The translations under genes and the position numbers were made by a program. This document shows positions 11,701 to 26,700 of a DNA stretch of 64,000 bases, in pieces (the first letter of the stretch is position 1; every line of letters begins with the position of its first letter). The notes under the pieces were generated by a model. It was not told the DNA's origin, ran no database searches, and was given only the letters and a program-made list of their open reading frames with translations. Source of the DNA: Prostheceraeus crozeri (Eukaryota > Platyhelminthes > Polycladida > Euryleptidae). The DNA is taken from NCBI GenBank assembly GCA_907163375.1, contig CAJQUW010014352.1, positions 186,001-250,000 of the forward strand, given 5' to 3'.

Positions 11701-14700
11701 AGCATTCCTTTGGTTAGTGCGTTCTCTCTTAAGCGTGTGTGTTCTTGTTGTCTCAGCTGTTGATCAGCTGACATCAATACGTCGTATAGACATCCCCTGT
11801 TCGGAGATTTACCGATTATCGATTTTCTGGTTGCCACATCAACTAGAATTACTTCAGATAGCCAAAAGTCTTCTGCATTGACATTCAGTATCCAACTATG
11901 ACTTCCCCAGCTAGACGTGTGAATACTAGAACAACAAGATCTAATTCTGCTACAGGTGTCACCTTGACAGACATCAATCAGTTGATTACCGCAGCTATAA
12001 CCGCAGCTAAAGATGAAATACTAGCCTCTCTTCAAAAGAGATTTTTAAACTATCTAACTCTTTGCAGACTTTGACAGCTCAGGTCATCAAAATGGAAGTT
12101 GGAATGGCAAATCTTCATTCTATAACTGCAGACCATGAGGGGAAAATATCTAATATTCAGAAGCAATTGAGTGGAACGACGATTGAGATTCCTTTTGAAA
12201 TAATGTCTGAAATTGATCAGCGTAATATCAGAGCACACAACTTGAATGTGTCTGGTATCAAAATATTAAACAGTGTCGGAAAGAATGGCTTACGATGAGG
12301 AACAATTCAATGACCTATATACTGATTTGGAATTATTTGCTGATCCCCAGAAACTGAGAATGTTTCAATCGTGAAAGCCTAGACAAAATATGCCGTGATT
12401 ACTGAAAATCATATGTCCTGATTTACAAATCAAACAAAATATTCTCAGAAAAGGAAAAACTTTGCGTTTCTCTGACAACTCCAGGAATGTCTGCATCAAC
12501 CAGGATCTCACTTTGCACCAACAAAATGAACAGAAACTGTTGCGTCAGAAAGTTAAGGATCGTAGACTTCTCGGTGAAGATGTGGAGATTTTTCGAAACA
12601 ATGTTGTTTGTCGAGAAGATATCAGAAATTTTCCTCAACGTTTTTAACGTCTCGCTCAACGCCAGCGTGGCCAAAAATACTTTACACCAATACTCGATCT
12701 GCCTATCCACGTTTGACATTATTGGAATTATGTTGACTGTTAAAAACATAGATTGCTTCGTTGCCTCTGAAACTTGGTTCAGAGACCATCATACAGATAC
12801 TCTCGCTTCAATTCCTGGTTACGGTTGTTTCCGTGACGACTGGAAGGATCGTATTGGCTGTGGAGTGGCTATCTGGTCAAAATATTCTTCATGCTCCGAA
12901 AATATAGTCATTCAAGATAAACTACCGTGTCATATTTAAATTGTTGCTGTAAAAACGAATGTTTAAGTAATCATAGTTGGCTGTTATATTCCCCCACAAG
13001 TTGTTACAACAAATCACGCTAATGTTTCTAGTTTCCTGACTGATTTTATCGATGAACTTTTGAACACCTACTCTTCTTTTGACATAATTCTTTGCGGTGA
13101 TTTAGATAGACTGAAAACTGATGTTATTTGTCAAAATTTGAATCTCGTAACTTTGCATCGGAAGCCTACATATGGCTATGCAGAACTTGATTATATGTTA
13201 TTTTCTGAAGCTGTTGCCGACTTTTACTCTGTTGTAGCCAGTGATCCTATAGATACTTCTGTTTTCCCTCATAAAGCGTTGCTTGGGCAACCAATTTCAG
13301 ATACCTTGTATTACAGATACTTTGTATTTCCAGACCTCTTTTTGACTTTCGTAAAACTAATGTCGATTTCTTTTTGAGTCGTCTTGCAGATACTGGTCAT
13401 TTGTGTTTAAGGACATATATTGTTTAAATGAAAAATGTGAACTGTTTCACCACAGGCTGAGTGTTGCATTTGATGAAATAAATCCGGTGAAAATTGTTAC
13501 ATTCACTGATAAGACAAAACCGGGGGTGACACCATTAGTGAAATCGTTGATAAACGACAGATAGAATGCCTATCGTCAAAATAATTTTCCACTCTATGAA
13601 CATCTCAAGACCAAAGTAAAAGAAGAAACAGCTAAATCAAAATCACTCTGGATCAGGAAATTGCAATCCAGAGACGTATGGAAAATTGTGAACGAGAAAG
13701 TCAATTACAAAACACATGATCCGATGAAAGCTTTGTATAATAAATTCCACAGTATTCAAAATACTGTTGAAGTCATAAATGAGCAACTTTCGGAAGTCTT
13801 TGTCGAGAAACATCCTGTCACGTTCCTCTCTGATGATCTTAGCAACAGACAAATTGCTGCATCACAAACAGAAATTGGAAAATTTCTAAAGTCCTTGCGG
13901 AGTCGCAAATCATCACCCGAAGTACCTACGCGGTTATATAAACCATTGCACGCTCTTTTCGAATTGTCGATCAGAACTTCAAATGTACCAGTGTTATGGA
14001 AGATTTCTAAGGTCACACCAGTCCCGAAAACCAACTGTCTGCGGATGACATCAGGCTTATCAGTCTGTTCCCATTCAGTCATCATTCCCATTCCCATGAA
14101 GATACTTGAGGGAATCGTTCTGTAATATGCAACGCCATTTCTTCTTGAGGCCTATAGTGACCATCAATATGGTTTTCGCTCCGGTTCATCAACTATTTTG
14201 TGCATTGATTACTCTGCATTATCACATTGCAAGTTCGATGGATGATCCAAATATCATCGGAGTACAGGTGATGTCATATGACTTATCCAAAGCATTCGAT
14301 CGTCTAAGGCATGCTATCATTATCAAGCGCATGATCGACTGTAAAATGCCAATGGAGTTTGTTCTGTGGATTTTGAGTTACCTCGAAAATCGCTTTCACT
14401 ATGTTCAGGTTGGTACCGAATGCAGCGCATTGTCTTGTGTTTCATCAGGAATTCCACAAGGTTCCGTAATAGGACCGTTCATCTTTTCTATAGTTATGGA
14501 TTCATTAACCATTCCTGATAGAAGCAGTTGCTTGACTATGTATGCCGATGATATAACTGTGAGCATCTCAATTTATCGCAACTCATGCACGAGTCAAGTC
14601 CGACAAATTCATGACGTCATTATAGAATGGTCCTTTCGTAACGAACTACCCATGAATGAGAGTAAAAGCAAGTTTCTACTTGTGACGAGCTTCAGAGATT

Positions 14701-17700
14701 GTCAACCCGTGTATGTATCTGACATAACCAAGATTGAAAAATGATTATTTTGGGTGTAGTCTGAATTCTAACTGTACATGGTCTGATCACATAGACAAAG
14801 TCACAAAATCGCTTGAACTTTTTCCTCTTCGACTTTTAAGACCACATGTTAATGATTCGTATCTGAAGACTGCGTATTATGGCATAATGCGCTCGATTTT
14901 GGAGTATCCTTCACCTTTATTTGTGGGGTTGACAAAAAAAGATTCTCATCATCTGCAAGTATTGCAAAACCGCTTCCATAGACTACTGTATGGCTCCAAC
15001 TGCAGGAATGAGTGCCTTGAACAACTCGAGTCCCGGAGAAATAATATGACAATGATGCTATATCAGGCTGCAACACAATCTGATCATATTTTGAACAAGG
15101 TGATTTGTCATAGGGCATCTTCAGGACAATACATCATTCCTCGCGTGCATACTTACCGCCGATTTAATTGTTTCGCAATATACACTGCCTGTCTAATTAT
15201 AGCCCCATGAGGCCCATTAAAGCACCACAATGCTAAGAATACATGAAGTCTGATCTCTAATAAGCGCCCCTTCTAAGCTTCCATCAAAAAGCACTTGAAA
15301 AAATGTCTCATATGGGCCTACAATTGTGTCACGGTGCTAAATTACGGGTACAATGGCGTTACTAAATACCTCTCTCTAGGAAAAATAATCACGTTGTTTT
15401 CGATGACTAGGGCAAAAATGACACCTTGACGTGAAGGTTATGAAAATAAAGTTACTATTCATTCATCTTTACTTTTGGTTGACGGATTAGTAATGGAATG
15501 TCAGTATATCAGTAGAATGCATAGAAATGAACAATACCATAGAAAGTCCTAGAATGGAAATTGCATGAAAATTAAGTCACACTCTGGGGGAACTTAGTTG
15601 GGGCAAAATGCAAATGCTGCGAGCAGGCTTTCTTGTTTTCTGGTTGGCATTTTCAATTATCAAGTCAATTTGTAAACTGGATTGTTGCCCCTTGTCCAAA
15701 GATCATGTACACAAAAGCAACAGTGAATTTCTAAAATAGTGCAGCGACAGGATGGCAGAGAAAGAAATCCTTTAAAACGTTCTGTATGGTCATCATTTTG
15801 AAATATCGCTCCTATAATCAATCAAGACTATAATCAGACTCTTATGCAACTTGCAATGTCCATTTACAGAACACATAGTACATTAGTCCAGCTTGAAATC
15901 AGAGGCCAAGAAATCATACAGTAAACATTTTACTTTGAAGGATTCCCCTGTTCATTATATTTGAACAATTTTCGAAACCTTTGCATGCTTTCGAATATGA
16001 GCCTCCAAAATATCATCACGCTATGACATATAAGTCATTTAGTGATTAATTGAAAAGTTCCAACGACATTTCATTTATCTGATAAATGACTGTAGCTAAA
16101 GAAGCTTTCGATGCGTTTATTCCAGAAGAGCACTAGGTTTCTTGACCGTTAGGAGGAGAACTTATCCAATAATTCGAATTTTCATCTTTGAATTCTAGAA
16201 ATGTTCTTCCAATCAGTACACCGACTACTTCCGATAATGACTCTGTGAATTCATATCCCAGTGTTGAAAAATTGGAAAGTAGTTGTCAATGACTGGTACA
16301 AATAGACGCAGAATATTAATCCATGGAATAGTAAGCTATTTCACATAAAACAATGCCACTATCTCACTTAAAATTCTCATTATGAAAATCCTGCAATTTG
16401 CTATCAACAACTTCCACAACCAACTTGGCAAATAGTTTGACTATGATATAATGTTTTAGATCGAATATGATATTCAAACCAGAGATTTTTCCATGTGCCA
16501 TCATTGTACATAGGCAAGATATCAAACTTCCATTCTAGTGTATTATTACCTACTTCTACGGTAGAATGATAAATTCTTCAAACGTGTGAAAGATCGGAAG
16601 ATGATATAATTCATTTGTCAAAAGTTGTCATGATTATGAAGTTAGGTGGCACAAAAATTGCCAGTCATGGTGGCAGAAGTGTTAATTTGCAATGCGAAGT
16701 AGTTAATTCACAAAATAAATAAGAATTCAATCAGCTTTAGACTTAACTAAGAAATTTATAAAATGGCTGACAAAGGCCATCATCTCGCAAAATAACTATT
16801 ATAGAGCCCTAATTCTAGAATTATGTCTAATTCTAACTTCGCATGCTCTTCAACCCGCAACCCGGTGGTGGAGACAACTAGAGGGTAACACACACGAGTG
16901 ACACTAGAGGGTAATTACCTAAATAACAGGCTTCCCTCTCAATATTTTCGGAGATAAGCACATTTTTCCAAAATTATGGCCTTTAGCAATTATGCGAATT
17001 ATCTAGCTAACCTTAGAATTAGGAGTCTTTGGTCAGTTCATTTGCAAATCATCTAATTAATTATAGAGTCTACTACTAAAACATGTATGTGCATGCGCAT
17101 ATGCCGATCAAATATGGTACTCACACGTCCGAACTTGTTCATATTCCACCAAAACACCTTCCTCTGTCTTCATGTCTGATAGCCAATCAATCTCACAAGT
17201 GCTCTGTGAAGGAGCTCCCTCATTGTGACAGTGCATCATATGACTGCTAGCTTCGCCATGTCATGCGGATAGGTAAAGCCGTTTTCACGAGAAGAGCACG
17301 TAACAAATGAAGTTAGGATTGTGACGTAGCTATCGCAGGAATCGAGACTGTCGGAATGATGTCATAATCGATGGGAAAATTTGCTCACCAACGAAATACA
17401 ATTCGTGAAACATCAAAAATGTAAATAGCAACGCCCCTGTTCCGCCGTTTCGTGGACTTACGGTGCCATATACCAATTATAGCTAATTGTTTGAATTCAG
17501 CAGATGAATTTCGTTTGTCAAATATACCAATCACATTGTAAATATATGCCAATTAGTTTAGAGTGCACCAACACACTCCATAACATGCTCAACAGACAAC
17601 AGTACCTCCTCACCACAAATATCCTACAAAACCCGTCACATCCATCCTGATCATCTTCCTGTACGCCCCCAGTTCTAGAGAACGCCCAGACCTCAGTTGA

Positions 17701-20700
17701 GCCATACTGACCCTCTCTTCCCTGGGCCAACTACTTCCCACACGCTTCACACCCTCACCATCCATCTTTCCACATCTTTCATGCGACCACATATCAGCTA
17801 CTTCACGATTCTTCTAACAGCCCCTCACTGCCTCGTAGAAAAGCACTCCATTTCTTGGTTTTCACTCTCTGTCCGATTACCCGCTCCAACCACCCATTCG
17901 TTGCCGACCTAGCCATAATAAACAGAGGGCGCACACGAACACCATTCTCGTCCTTGCATCGCCCTACTGTATACCCAACCGAACGATAGTAGTGTGGGAA
18001 TGCCCGCTTTATGGACACGTGTCCGCAAACCGGATGCTAGAATTCCTAACGCGCTTTGCCGACAGTCACACCGTGAGAGGGGGGAGATCTGTGAAATTTC
18101 GCTAGGTGTCACAGGACACACTTGCTTCGGAGCGGGACGGGGTGCCTCGGCAAATAACTTAGAAAAATTTCGCATGTCCGGGGGGTATATGACTTCCGAA
18201 AATGCTGTCCAAGTGGTTCTCAAAATATTATTTTCTTTGGGAAAAAACTTGGAAAATGTTCTGGTGTCGGCAAATCGCGCATGGTCTTTCCTAGCTCAAC
18301 TTTATTTTGAAAAGTCGAAACGGGGATGTGTGAGAGAGAGATTTTTATTTCATTTTAAGCCACAAACACACTAGTCTTTATGATAACTAACAAGGGTTTC
18401 AATCAAGACTATAACAGTCTCCACAACTTGGTACAGGGTTTTGTTTCCATCAATAATATATGAAAAGTCATTGGTGGCCAGCCAGGCTTCATGTAACTCA
18501 TGCAACGACTCAATCCATTGAAAAGTAAATTCCCTTGACTACAGCTCATGTGGAGACTTCCGCTGTAGAGCACGCTCATAGCATACTCTTGGTGCTGTTC
18601 TCAGATAGATGTAAAAATCAGCTGGATTCGAATGATAGAATGAACAATAAGGCGCTATCTTCTTGAAGATGGCGTTCGTATATCTATGTAGATGGTGTCG
18701 CGTGCATTAGTATTTTGTCTTGCAAACCGTCGCTCGGCTAGTGTATTCAAAGCAAGTAGATTGAATGTGAATGACCATCGAGAGGGATTCCTATATTTCA
18801 AGGTGAATATGTCGAAGCTGTAAACATTAGTCCAATCACGAAGGGACTCGAAACTAAAACTCAGCGTCTGTAACACAGGATTTGTCTTCACAGCCGTCTG
18901 GAGCCGCGCTATCAGCGTGGTTTTTCCGGTACCTATATTTCCTTCAATGTTGATTGATAAAGAAGCCATGTTGTTAGGAGGGAATGTGCACTATGAATGA
19001 CTGTCCTACGGTGCTACACTGCTATATATACTCATTGACAAAATTTTTGAAACATTTACTTCTTTAACTTCTTTCATTTTTGACTGGTATACAATACATA
19101 CATGTATGTATGATACCTTGATAATTTAGTCACATTCTCCACCAAGTCGCTAGCACAGAAAAACAACGCATGTTGCAGATTCAACTTTGATAGCACGTGT
19201 GCCCCCCCCCTCTAGTTCCAATACATTCAGTAATCCGACATGGCATGGATTCACAAAGTTTCTGAATGAAGGATGTTTCAAGGAGAAGCCACTGCTTTGT
19301 CAGTCTTTCAGAGAGAATCTTCAGGGACACTGGTGGAAGTGAATAGCGGTCTCTCACTCGCCGCCCAAGCTCGTCCCAGACTTGTTTAATGAGTGACAAG
19401 TCACGTGAGCGTGCAGGCAACTCAAGGGTTTGAATGTTCAATCTCCTAACAGTGGCAATGACAGTCGAGGAGCGATGTGGTCTTGCGCTGTCGGAAGACG
19501 AGATCCTCCACCCTGACCACTGGAGCAACAACAGGAAGCACAATTTCATTGAGATACCTCTCTCCAGTCAACGTGCCTTTGATGATGACTGCTGTCGTTC
19601 GTCCGCCATGCCAAATGCCACCCCACAGCATAACACTTCCACCACCATATCTGTCGTGTTCTTTAATACAACATGGGGTAAAGCGTTCACCTGGAAGACA
19701 ATGCACTCTGACACGACCGTCATTGAAATCCAGAGTGAATCTCGATTCATCGGTCCACAAGAATTTCTGCCAATGATGGTCATTCCATGTCTTCTGCGGT
19801 GCTCAAAACTCATTGGAATTAGGACAACTGGTCGTCGCGATTGAATTCTAGCTTCTCGCAATCTTTGGTAAGCTGTTCGAACGCTACAGTCTATATTTGA
19901 GGCACTCTTCCAGTGTACGACTAGCTTTGGGACTGACACAAATCTATTCCTCTTTGCAGCTAAAACTAGACGTGTGTTTGTCCTTCCTGCAGAGTTTCTT
20001 GGTTGACCAGATCCCTTCTTCTTTTTAACATCTTCTTCTGCTTTCCATCGACACCATCACCTCCAAACAACGAGTTTCGATAGTTGCAGCTCTTCGGCAA
20101 CACTCGCACAACTTCTACCACAACGAATCATTCCAATAGCCATACCTCTGGTAAACTGATCGTGTGCCATTTTATTTTACAAAAGCTGGATTTCAGTTCA
20201 CGTTTATGTTCAATTTGTAAAAGCAATGTATCGATATCAAAATTTGAAATTTGACCACCATACATCTTTCTCCATTCTCTATTGTGTTGAATGGTAATAC
20301 ATAGAAAGCGAGATATTGCATCATACCTGAGAAAATAATGAAACAAACTTCAATTCAAGTCAATGATAGTTTGTTTCATTAATCATGTCAATGAGTATTA
20401 TATGCGCGGTCGGCGCCCGCGCAACTACGCTAGTTTAAATGCAGTATGCCGAGTTTTCTAGATCACATGTATTTTCCATGATGATGAGTAGACGCCGGCT
20501 AACTCCAAATGAACTGTTTAGTGCAACTGATGAAAGTTATCAGTGCCAACTAACAGTGCATAAGAGTGCAATCTGTGGTGTGGTGCTGGACTATGTTATC
20601 AACTTTCCTGATTTCCAAACGGCCGTGGACGAGATCAGCAGGAAGACTTCCGCTCTTTTCCATCAATTGTGTGATCATTATCTTGGTTACGGCATCAAGG

Positions 20701-23700
20701 TGCGCTTGGCCGCCCAATGTGAATATGAACGACTGACTGGTAGAAATGAGGTGACGGACGTGGAGACATATCATCATGGATCCTATGGCTCGGAGGTGAT
20801 GCTCCAACTGGCTGCCCAAGACTTTTGTGATCGTCATATGACGAAAATATCCAGTCGCATAGGCGAAGTTCATGGCCGCGACAGTTCCCTTCGCTTACGC
20901 CAAATCAAACACATCCATATCCAGATCAGTGTCTGTGACGCCGAACACAGTCGTTATAATGAGGGATAAGAATCGACGTGGCTACCTTTGGCAGGCTCTC
21001 ATTCAGCGACATTGTCGGCGTTCCTGGTATTTTCTTTTTCATAAACTGCACAGCCTCTTAGCCCACCTGGTCGACAGCAGCAGCCGGCTCTATTTCCAAA
21101 GCTTTTTCATATTTACGCTAGTGTACTGCCCGCCCTATCCAACTATTCTATTTAATCTGTTGGCCTACAATGGCGCGAATGACTTCATTTCCTTGCTACT
21201 CAGTTGGTATGCATATAGTCAGTGGATGTCTCGTGTTGCTGAAGCTCTCGATCCCTGCATTGACTTTTGACAAAACACCAATGACCAGTCATTAGCGTTC
21301 AACATGAAATGCAAAGCGCATATTTTCTTCAAATTATTATCTAAAGGTCAATTGAAAGCATTTTCTACGATAATACAGGACATATAAAGAAGTTAATTAT
21401 TATCCATACGAAATAAAACTTTCTCACTCTCACAACCCCGTTTAGGTTTTCAAATTAAAGTTAAAATAAAAATAGCAAATATTGATTATTATCCAAATTT
21501 ATTCTCCAGATATATTTTTACTCTCAGAGACCGTCAGTAGTACTGATGAGGCCCTGACTGCTCCGCCTGTTCAAGTGGTGGCTGCTGCATCAACGCCTCT
21601 ACACTAGAGTATTTCTTGTTCTTGGCCTTACGCTTCGCCGCCACCCCACTATTCACAGGACCCGGCACCTCTTGCTGAGTTCAAAGTACTAAATCCGACA
21701 GGTCAAATTCAATATCATCAAATAGGGACGCCGGAGGACGATCTGTTGACATCATCTCGATTTCTGCAGTCAATAGGAGGAGGAGGATTCGAAGGGAGAA
21801 ACATACACATCTCTTGAGAAGGAGGTAGTTTAGTGCACATTACATGTGTAATCACAAGTTGAAGAGAGAAAAACTTGTCCACCTTCTCTCCGTGTGACTC
21901 AATATACATGCCACACACAAGGATAATGCATACGGCCATACTCCAAGTCGTCCACAGTTATCGGATTGCGTTGGGAATCAAAAATGAGAACATCCTTCGT
22001 CAACTTCACAAACAACCGTTTCCGCGTATAACCAAAAACACGGGAAAGAAATTCACTAGTCCTGCATCTATTACGCCAGAACTTCGGAGCGTTGGCGGGT
22101 AACTGAAACGACTCCGCTGCGAAAGCTTCCACAGTAAAAATTTCCTGGTGATCAATATTTGGAATTAGCAAGGAGCGCGAATTGTTAAAGAACCATCGCG
22201 TCGATGGGCCCGTTGTAAAATCCGATGTCTGTACCGCAAATCTTTCTCCATTGAGCGAAATGTAACGTTACCAGAAAGTTCCAATCTGTTTTATCGGTAA
22301 AATGGTCAGTCGTCTAGCGGACACCAACTTGTCACTGTTCAAGAGACGAGATTACCATTCGATGACATTAGCTCAGCCGGCGACTCTTTTTGAAAGCAGC
22401 AAATGAAGATGGTAACTCTCTACGAGGTATGATGCCAAAACTCCTCACAAATTCAGGAAAGTTCCTTGTTCCACTTTGCCGCACTCAAAGAAGGAAGAAT
22501 GCATTTATACAATTTGTGACATCACTACTGAATAACGCTTCATGTTTGTCACATATTAAATAATATTTTATTGCTTATTTACTTTATTAATTTTATGCAT
22601 GCGTGTGAACTTTCCATATTCAACTAGAAATTGAGTTGTAAATTTGTGATTACCATTCTTAAAAAAATAAATGCTTATCTTATCTTATACCTCTCCCCAC
22701 CGACACGCGAAATATTTCTAAATTATTTGCCGAGGCAACTTCACCCGTTCCAAAGAAAGTGTGTCCTACGACACCCAGCGAAATTTCGCAGATCTACCCT
22801 CTCTCCCCCGGTGTAACTGTCGGCAAAGCGCGCTAGGAATTCTAGCTGTTTGTTGATGGCAATTTCTGATGCTCGGCGCCGATTGCTGCATCTTCAGAAG
22901 AATCAAATAACTGAAACCCGCAACAGATTTAGATTCTTGACGCATAACGATTTATTGGAAGTCATTTTGTAAAAATGCTTTACATATAACGAGAAATGAT
23001 GATACAGTCCCGAACAAAAGTTTAAGACCACCCATCATTTTTCTACAAATTCGAAGTTAAAACTATTGTATTTTCCATCTCGTGTATTTATCATGAACAA
23101 ATGTTCGTATCATCTATAAAAATGTCATGAATACATGAAATGTTGTCAATCACATCAAAATTTAGTCGGGCCACCACGGTTTTGAATAACTGCCCGCAGT
23201 CTTTCAGGCATAGAGTCCACAAGCCGTTTGCACGTATCTGGGCGTATTTCAGTGCACCAGACCTCTGGAATGGTTGCATGAGGCTTTCAAGGCTTGAGGG
23301 ATGACGCACAAACACTTTGTTTTTCACTATGCACCATGCATTCTCCAACGGATTAAAGTCCGGGCTGTTACCAGGCCATTCAAGAAGTTGAATCGTTTTG
23401 TTTTGCAACCACTTGGTGACCATCCGTCTCCGATGGCACGGGGCCCCATCTTGCATGAATATCGTACAACCGGAGTTGTTCATGTGAATCGCAAGCTTCT
23501 CTTTCAAGATGTTCAGGTACCTCTCACCATTAAGTGTCATTTTTGGAGGAACAAATGACAGTGCGCTCCTACCTTGAGACGACAGACAACTCCACACTAT
23601 CACAGATTGAGGGTGTTTCATGGTGGAGACAACATAACGGGATTGTATCTTTGGCTAGAAGGACGTCGATCTCTGAGAACTCTGCTTCCAAACGATTGTA

Positions 23701-26700
23701 TTGCACTCTCATCGGACCATAACACCTCCACATGTCGGTTGTCCAGTTGATATACCGTCGAGTGAAGGATAACCTCTTCATTCTCATTCGTGTAATCAAA
23801 AACGGTTTTCTGGCGGGACGAAATGATCTCAAACCAAAGTCTTTGGTCAAGCGACGTGAAACAAGCATTTTGCTTACATGGATTCCCCTCGACGCAAGTT
23901 CAGTAGATGTATCGCCGGTTGTGCATTCAGGGTTCTGGACAGCCATTCGACGAATTATTCGGTCGTCATGCCTTGAAGTCTTCCTGGGTCGTCCAGTGCG
24001 CTTCTTATCCATGAAAAATTTGTTGACGAATATTTGACAATGGCGTTATGAACAGCAGTCTTTGAAATGTTCAAGATACTTGCAATGAGGCGTGCAGTTT
24101 TCCCACAGTTCTTATGCAATGATTTGTGCATAAATTGTCATCAAAACAAATGTCCACCACGTTCTATTGTTTTCAATGTCTCTGGCCGTTCTGCAGTCAT
24201 GAAAACACATGTCCACCACGTTCTATTGTTTTCAATGTCTCTGGCTGTTCTGCTGTCATGGAAACACATGTCCACGTTCTATTGTTTTCAATGTGTCTGG
24301 CCGTTCTGCAGTCATGAAAACACATGTCCACCACGTTCTATTGTTTTCAATGTCTCTGGCCGTTCTGCTGTCATGAAAACACATGTCCACCACGTTCTAT
24401 TGTTTTCAATGTCTCTGGCCGTTCTGCTGTCATGAAAACACATGTCCACCACGTTCTATTGTTTTCAATGTCTCTGGCCGTTCTGCTGTCATGAAAACAC
24501 ATGTCCACCACGTTCTATTGTTTTCAATGTGTCTGGCCGTTCTGCTGTCATGAAAACACATGTCCACCACGTTCTATTGTTTTCAATGTCTCTGGCCGTT
24601 CTGCTGTCATGAAAACACATGTCCACCACGTTCTATTGTTTTCAATGTGTCTGGCCGTTCTGCAGTCATGAAAACACATGTCCACCACGTTCTATTGTTT
24701 TTAATGTCTCTGGCCGTTCTGCTTCTTTATTATTATAGAGTGTGGGATTTCCATGGTAATGACCCCTTCTGATCTACCTCTTCGGCCCCCATTTAAAGAG
24801 AGAAGAGAAAAAAGTTTATATTTTTCAAATGAGAATCAAAAGTAACATAAAACAATTACATCACACAACCTGCCAATGTCACACCTACCACCCAACCCAT
24901 CCGCACGGGGTCGTATCCACCTTTCCGATGCTGATTAATTTCTCAATCTGCGCTACTCTCCTCATCATCTCACTTTCTGCCTTCCACCATCCATTCCACA
25001 ACCTCCAAGCTCTCTCGCCTTGCACCACTCTCATCCTCCTGGGGCCGTATTAATAGAGCTAGCATTTGCTATAGCATTTCCTAGGGTTAGCGCTAGGCAA
25101 GTTGCTACTAGGGGTAGTAGCAACTTGAGTTTCGTATTAATAGAGAAAGCCTAGCGTCAACTCCGGCACCACTTAATGTTAGATCAAGTTTCATTGAGTG
25201 CCGATTCAGCGCGCAGCTGCATTCACCACCTGCTCTTACGCCCGACAATCGAGTCATAGAAATCTGGCAATTCGACGCACATTCCGAGTGAAAATATGTT
25301 GGAGCGCGCGCGTTCAGTGTTAACAATACAAGTCTACCGTCGGTAAGAAAAAGAACGTATTTCGAAATACGTTGTTTTTGCTGCCAGTAGTTTAAATGAC
25401 TATTTGAACCTCGAACTTTTATATATTAAAAGCTTATATTCATACCATAAATACCAAGGGAAATAGAAAATTATGAAACAACGTATTTCAGAGTAACTAT
25501 CTTTTCCGTACTGGAATAAAGTCGTATTTCGTTTTACGCTGTTCTTCTTTCTCGCAATCCAAAAAGATGGGTATGATACGCTGTTTTTCTCGCCATCATT
25601 TCAAATGAGGTTGCTGAATAATGGCAGGTAAAACAACGCAAAAGAGTGAAATAGCTCAAAGTAAGAAGCTCAAATTGACATTAAAGTACTGCATAATCAA
25701 TAAATCACTTAGTGTGAATGTCGGGGATCAAAGCAATTTCCTTCATTCCCGCCCGTTGACACTTATCAATCAGAGAAGATAAAACATCAAAATGGTGACT
25801 GCCTTGCTAATGAACGATTGTTAGATAGTTTAATACATGAAATGGGGCTCATTTTAACCGACTTCATCTTCCGATCTTCAATATGACATCAGAATGATCT
25901 AATTTTGCAAGTTATGAAAAAAGAATACATTCTTTACAGTAAATGAATATGATGACGTCCTTGGCTTGCAGTGTTCAACGTCCTACACAGTAGAGTGAAA
26001 TGTAACGCGAATTTCAGAAGTGAACTATAAGTGGTTGAAAGGACAAATTTAAGAATTTAAGCCACTTGACATCTCCGCACGTGCATTGAACTCCCAATTA
26101 CGATTACTGTAATAACGAACTTGAATTAACTCAACGAAATTTTACAACAATCCCTATAATTTTGCTGGATTACGAGGAGGCCGAACAGTACTGAAAATGT
26201 GTCAATCAGACGCTCACTTCGAGAGAAAATTTGTACATGTGCGCGCGTTTGGCGTTGACAATACAAGTCTGGTTATCGGAGATCAAAGCGATTATCGTAT
26301 CTCCTGCCCTACTTATTCAGAGAAGATAAAACATCAAATATGTAAATCCGTGCTTATGAAAAATGTTTGAATAATTCGATGCATGAGGAAATGAGGCTCA
26401 TTCCAATCAGCATGATCTTCCGATCTTTATGTAACATAATAGTTAGCTAAATTTGAAAGTGTAGAAACCACAGAATGGTAGAAACAGTGTAGAATGCATT
26501 TCTAATAATATGTTGCCAAGCAAGTGACACAACATGACGCCCATCCTACCGCACACGATGGAGCAATGGCAGCCCAACTCAATGTGTAGTCTCAGTCTCA
26601 TTATTTTGATAGGTTTTGGAAATTAATTCTCAACAATTAACATCTAAGCGTAGTAGGATCCTCTCATGCCATGATCGCTCTAATTATGAATTCAGAGTAT

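Larger units (their letters stand above)
11600..15465 (+). mobile_element. Decayed LINE (CR1/Jockey-like) with ORF1 and ORF2
   Basis: Nearly full-length non-LTR retrotransposon on the + strand: a presumed 5' UTR from about 11600, ORF1 from 11898, an endonuclease-RT ORF2 to about 15210, and a 3' UTR ending near 15465 with AAAATAAAG and ATTCATTCATC repeats. Both frames carry several stops and frameshifts. Exact ends and target duplication were not resolved. Confidence 0.8.
18036..22846. mobile_element. Polinton-like fossil with long terminal inverted repeats
   Basis: Bounded by inverted repeats of about 155 bp (18036-18190 and 22690-22846) that differ at many positions, so the copy is old. At 4.8 kb, including a 1.4-kb Tc1 insertion, it is far shorter than a typical 15-20 kb Polinton and is a broken deletion derivative with many breaks. 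Recognisable parts are a deoxynucleoside-kinase-like remnant (minus strand, to 18969), a + strand remnant resembling the N-terminal region of a protein-primed DNA polymerase (20439-20969), and minus-strand remnants at 21540-22171. No target duplication was identified. Confidence 0.6.

Noticed and set aside
24067-24772. Open frames over the 59-bp minisatellite as a repeat protein
   Set aside because: 59 is not a multiple of three, so the frames are products of the tandem repeat.
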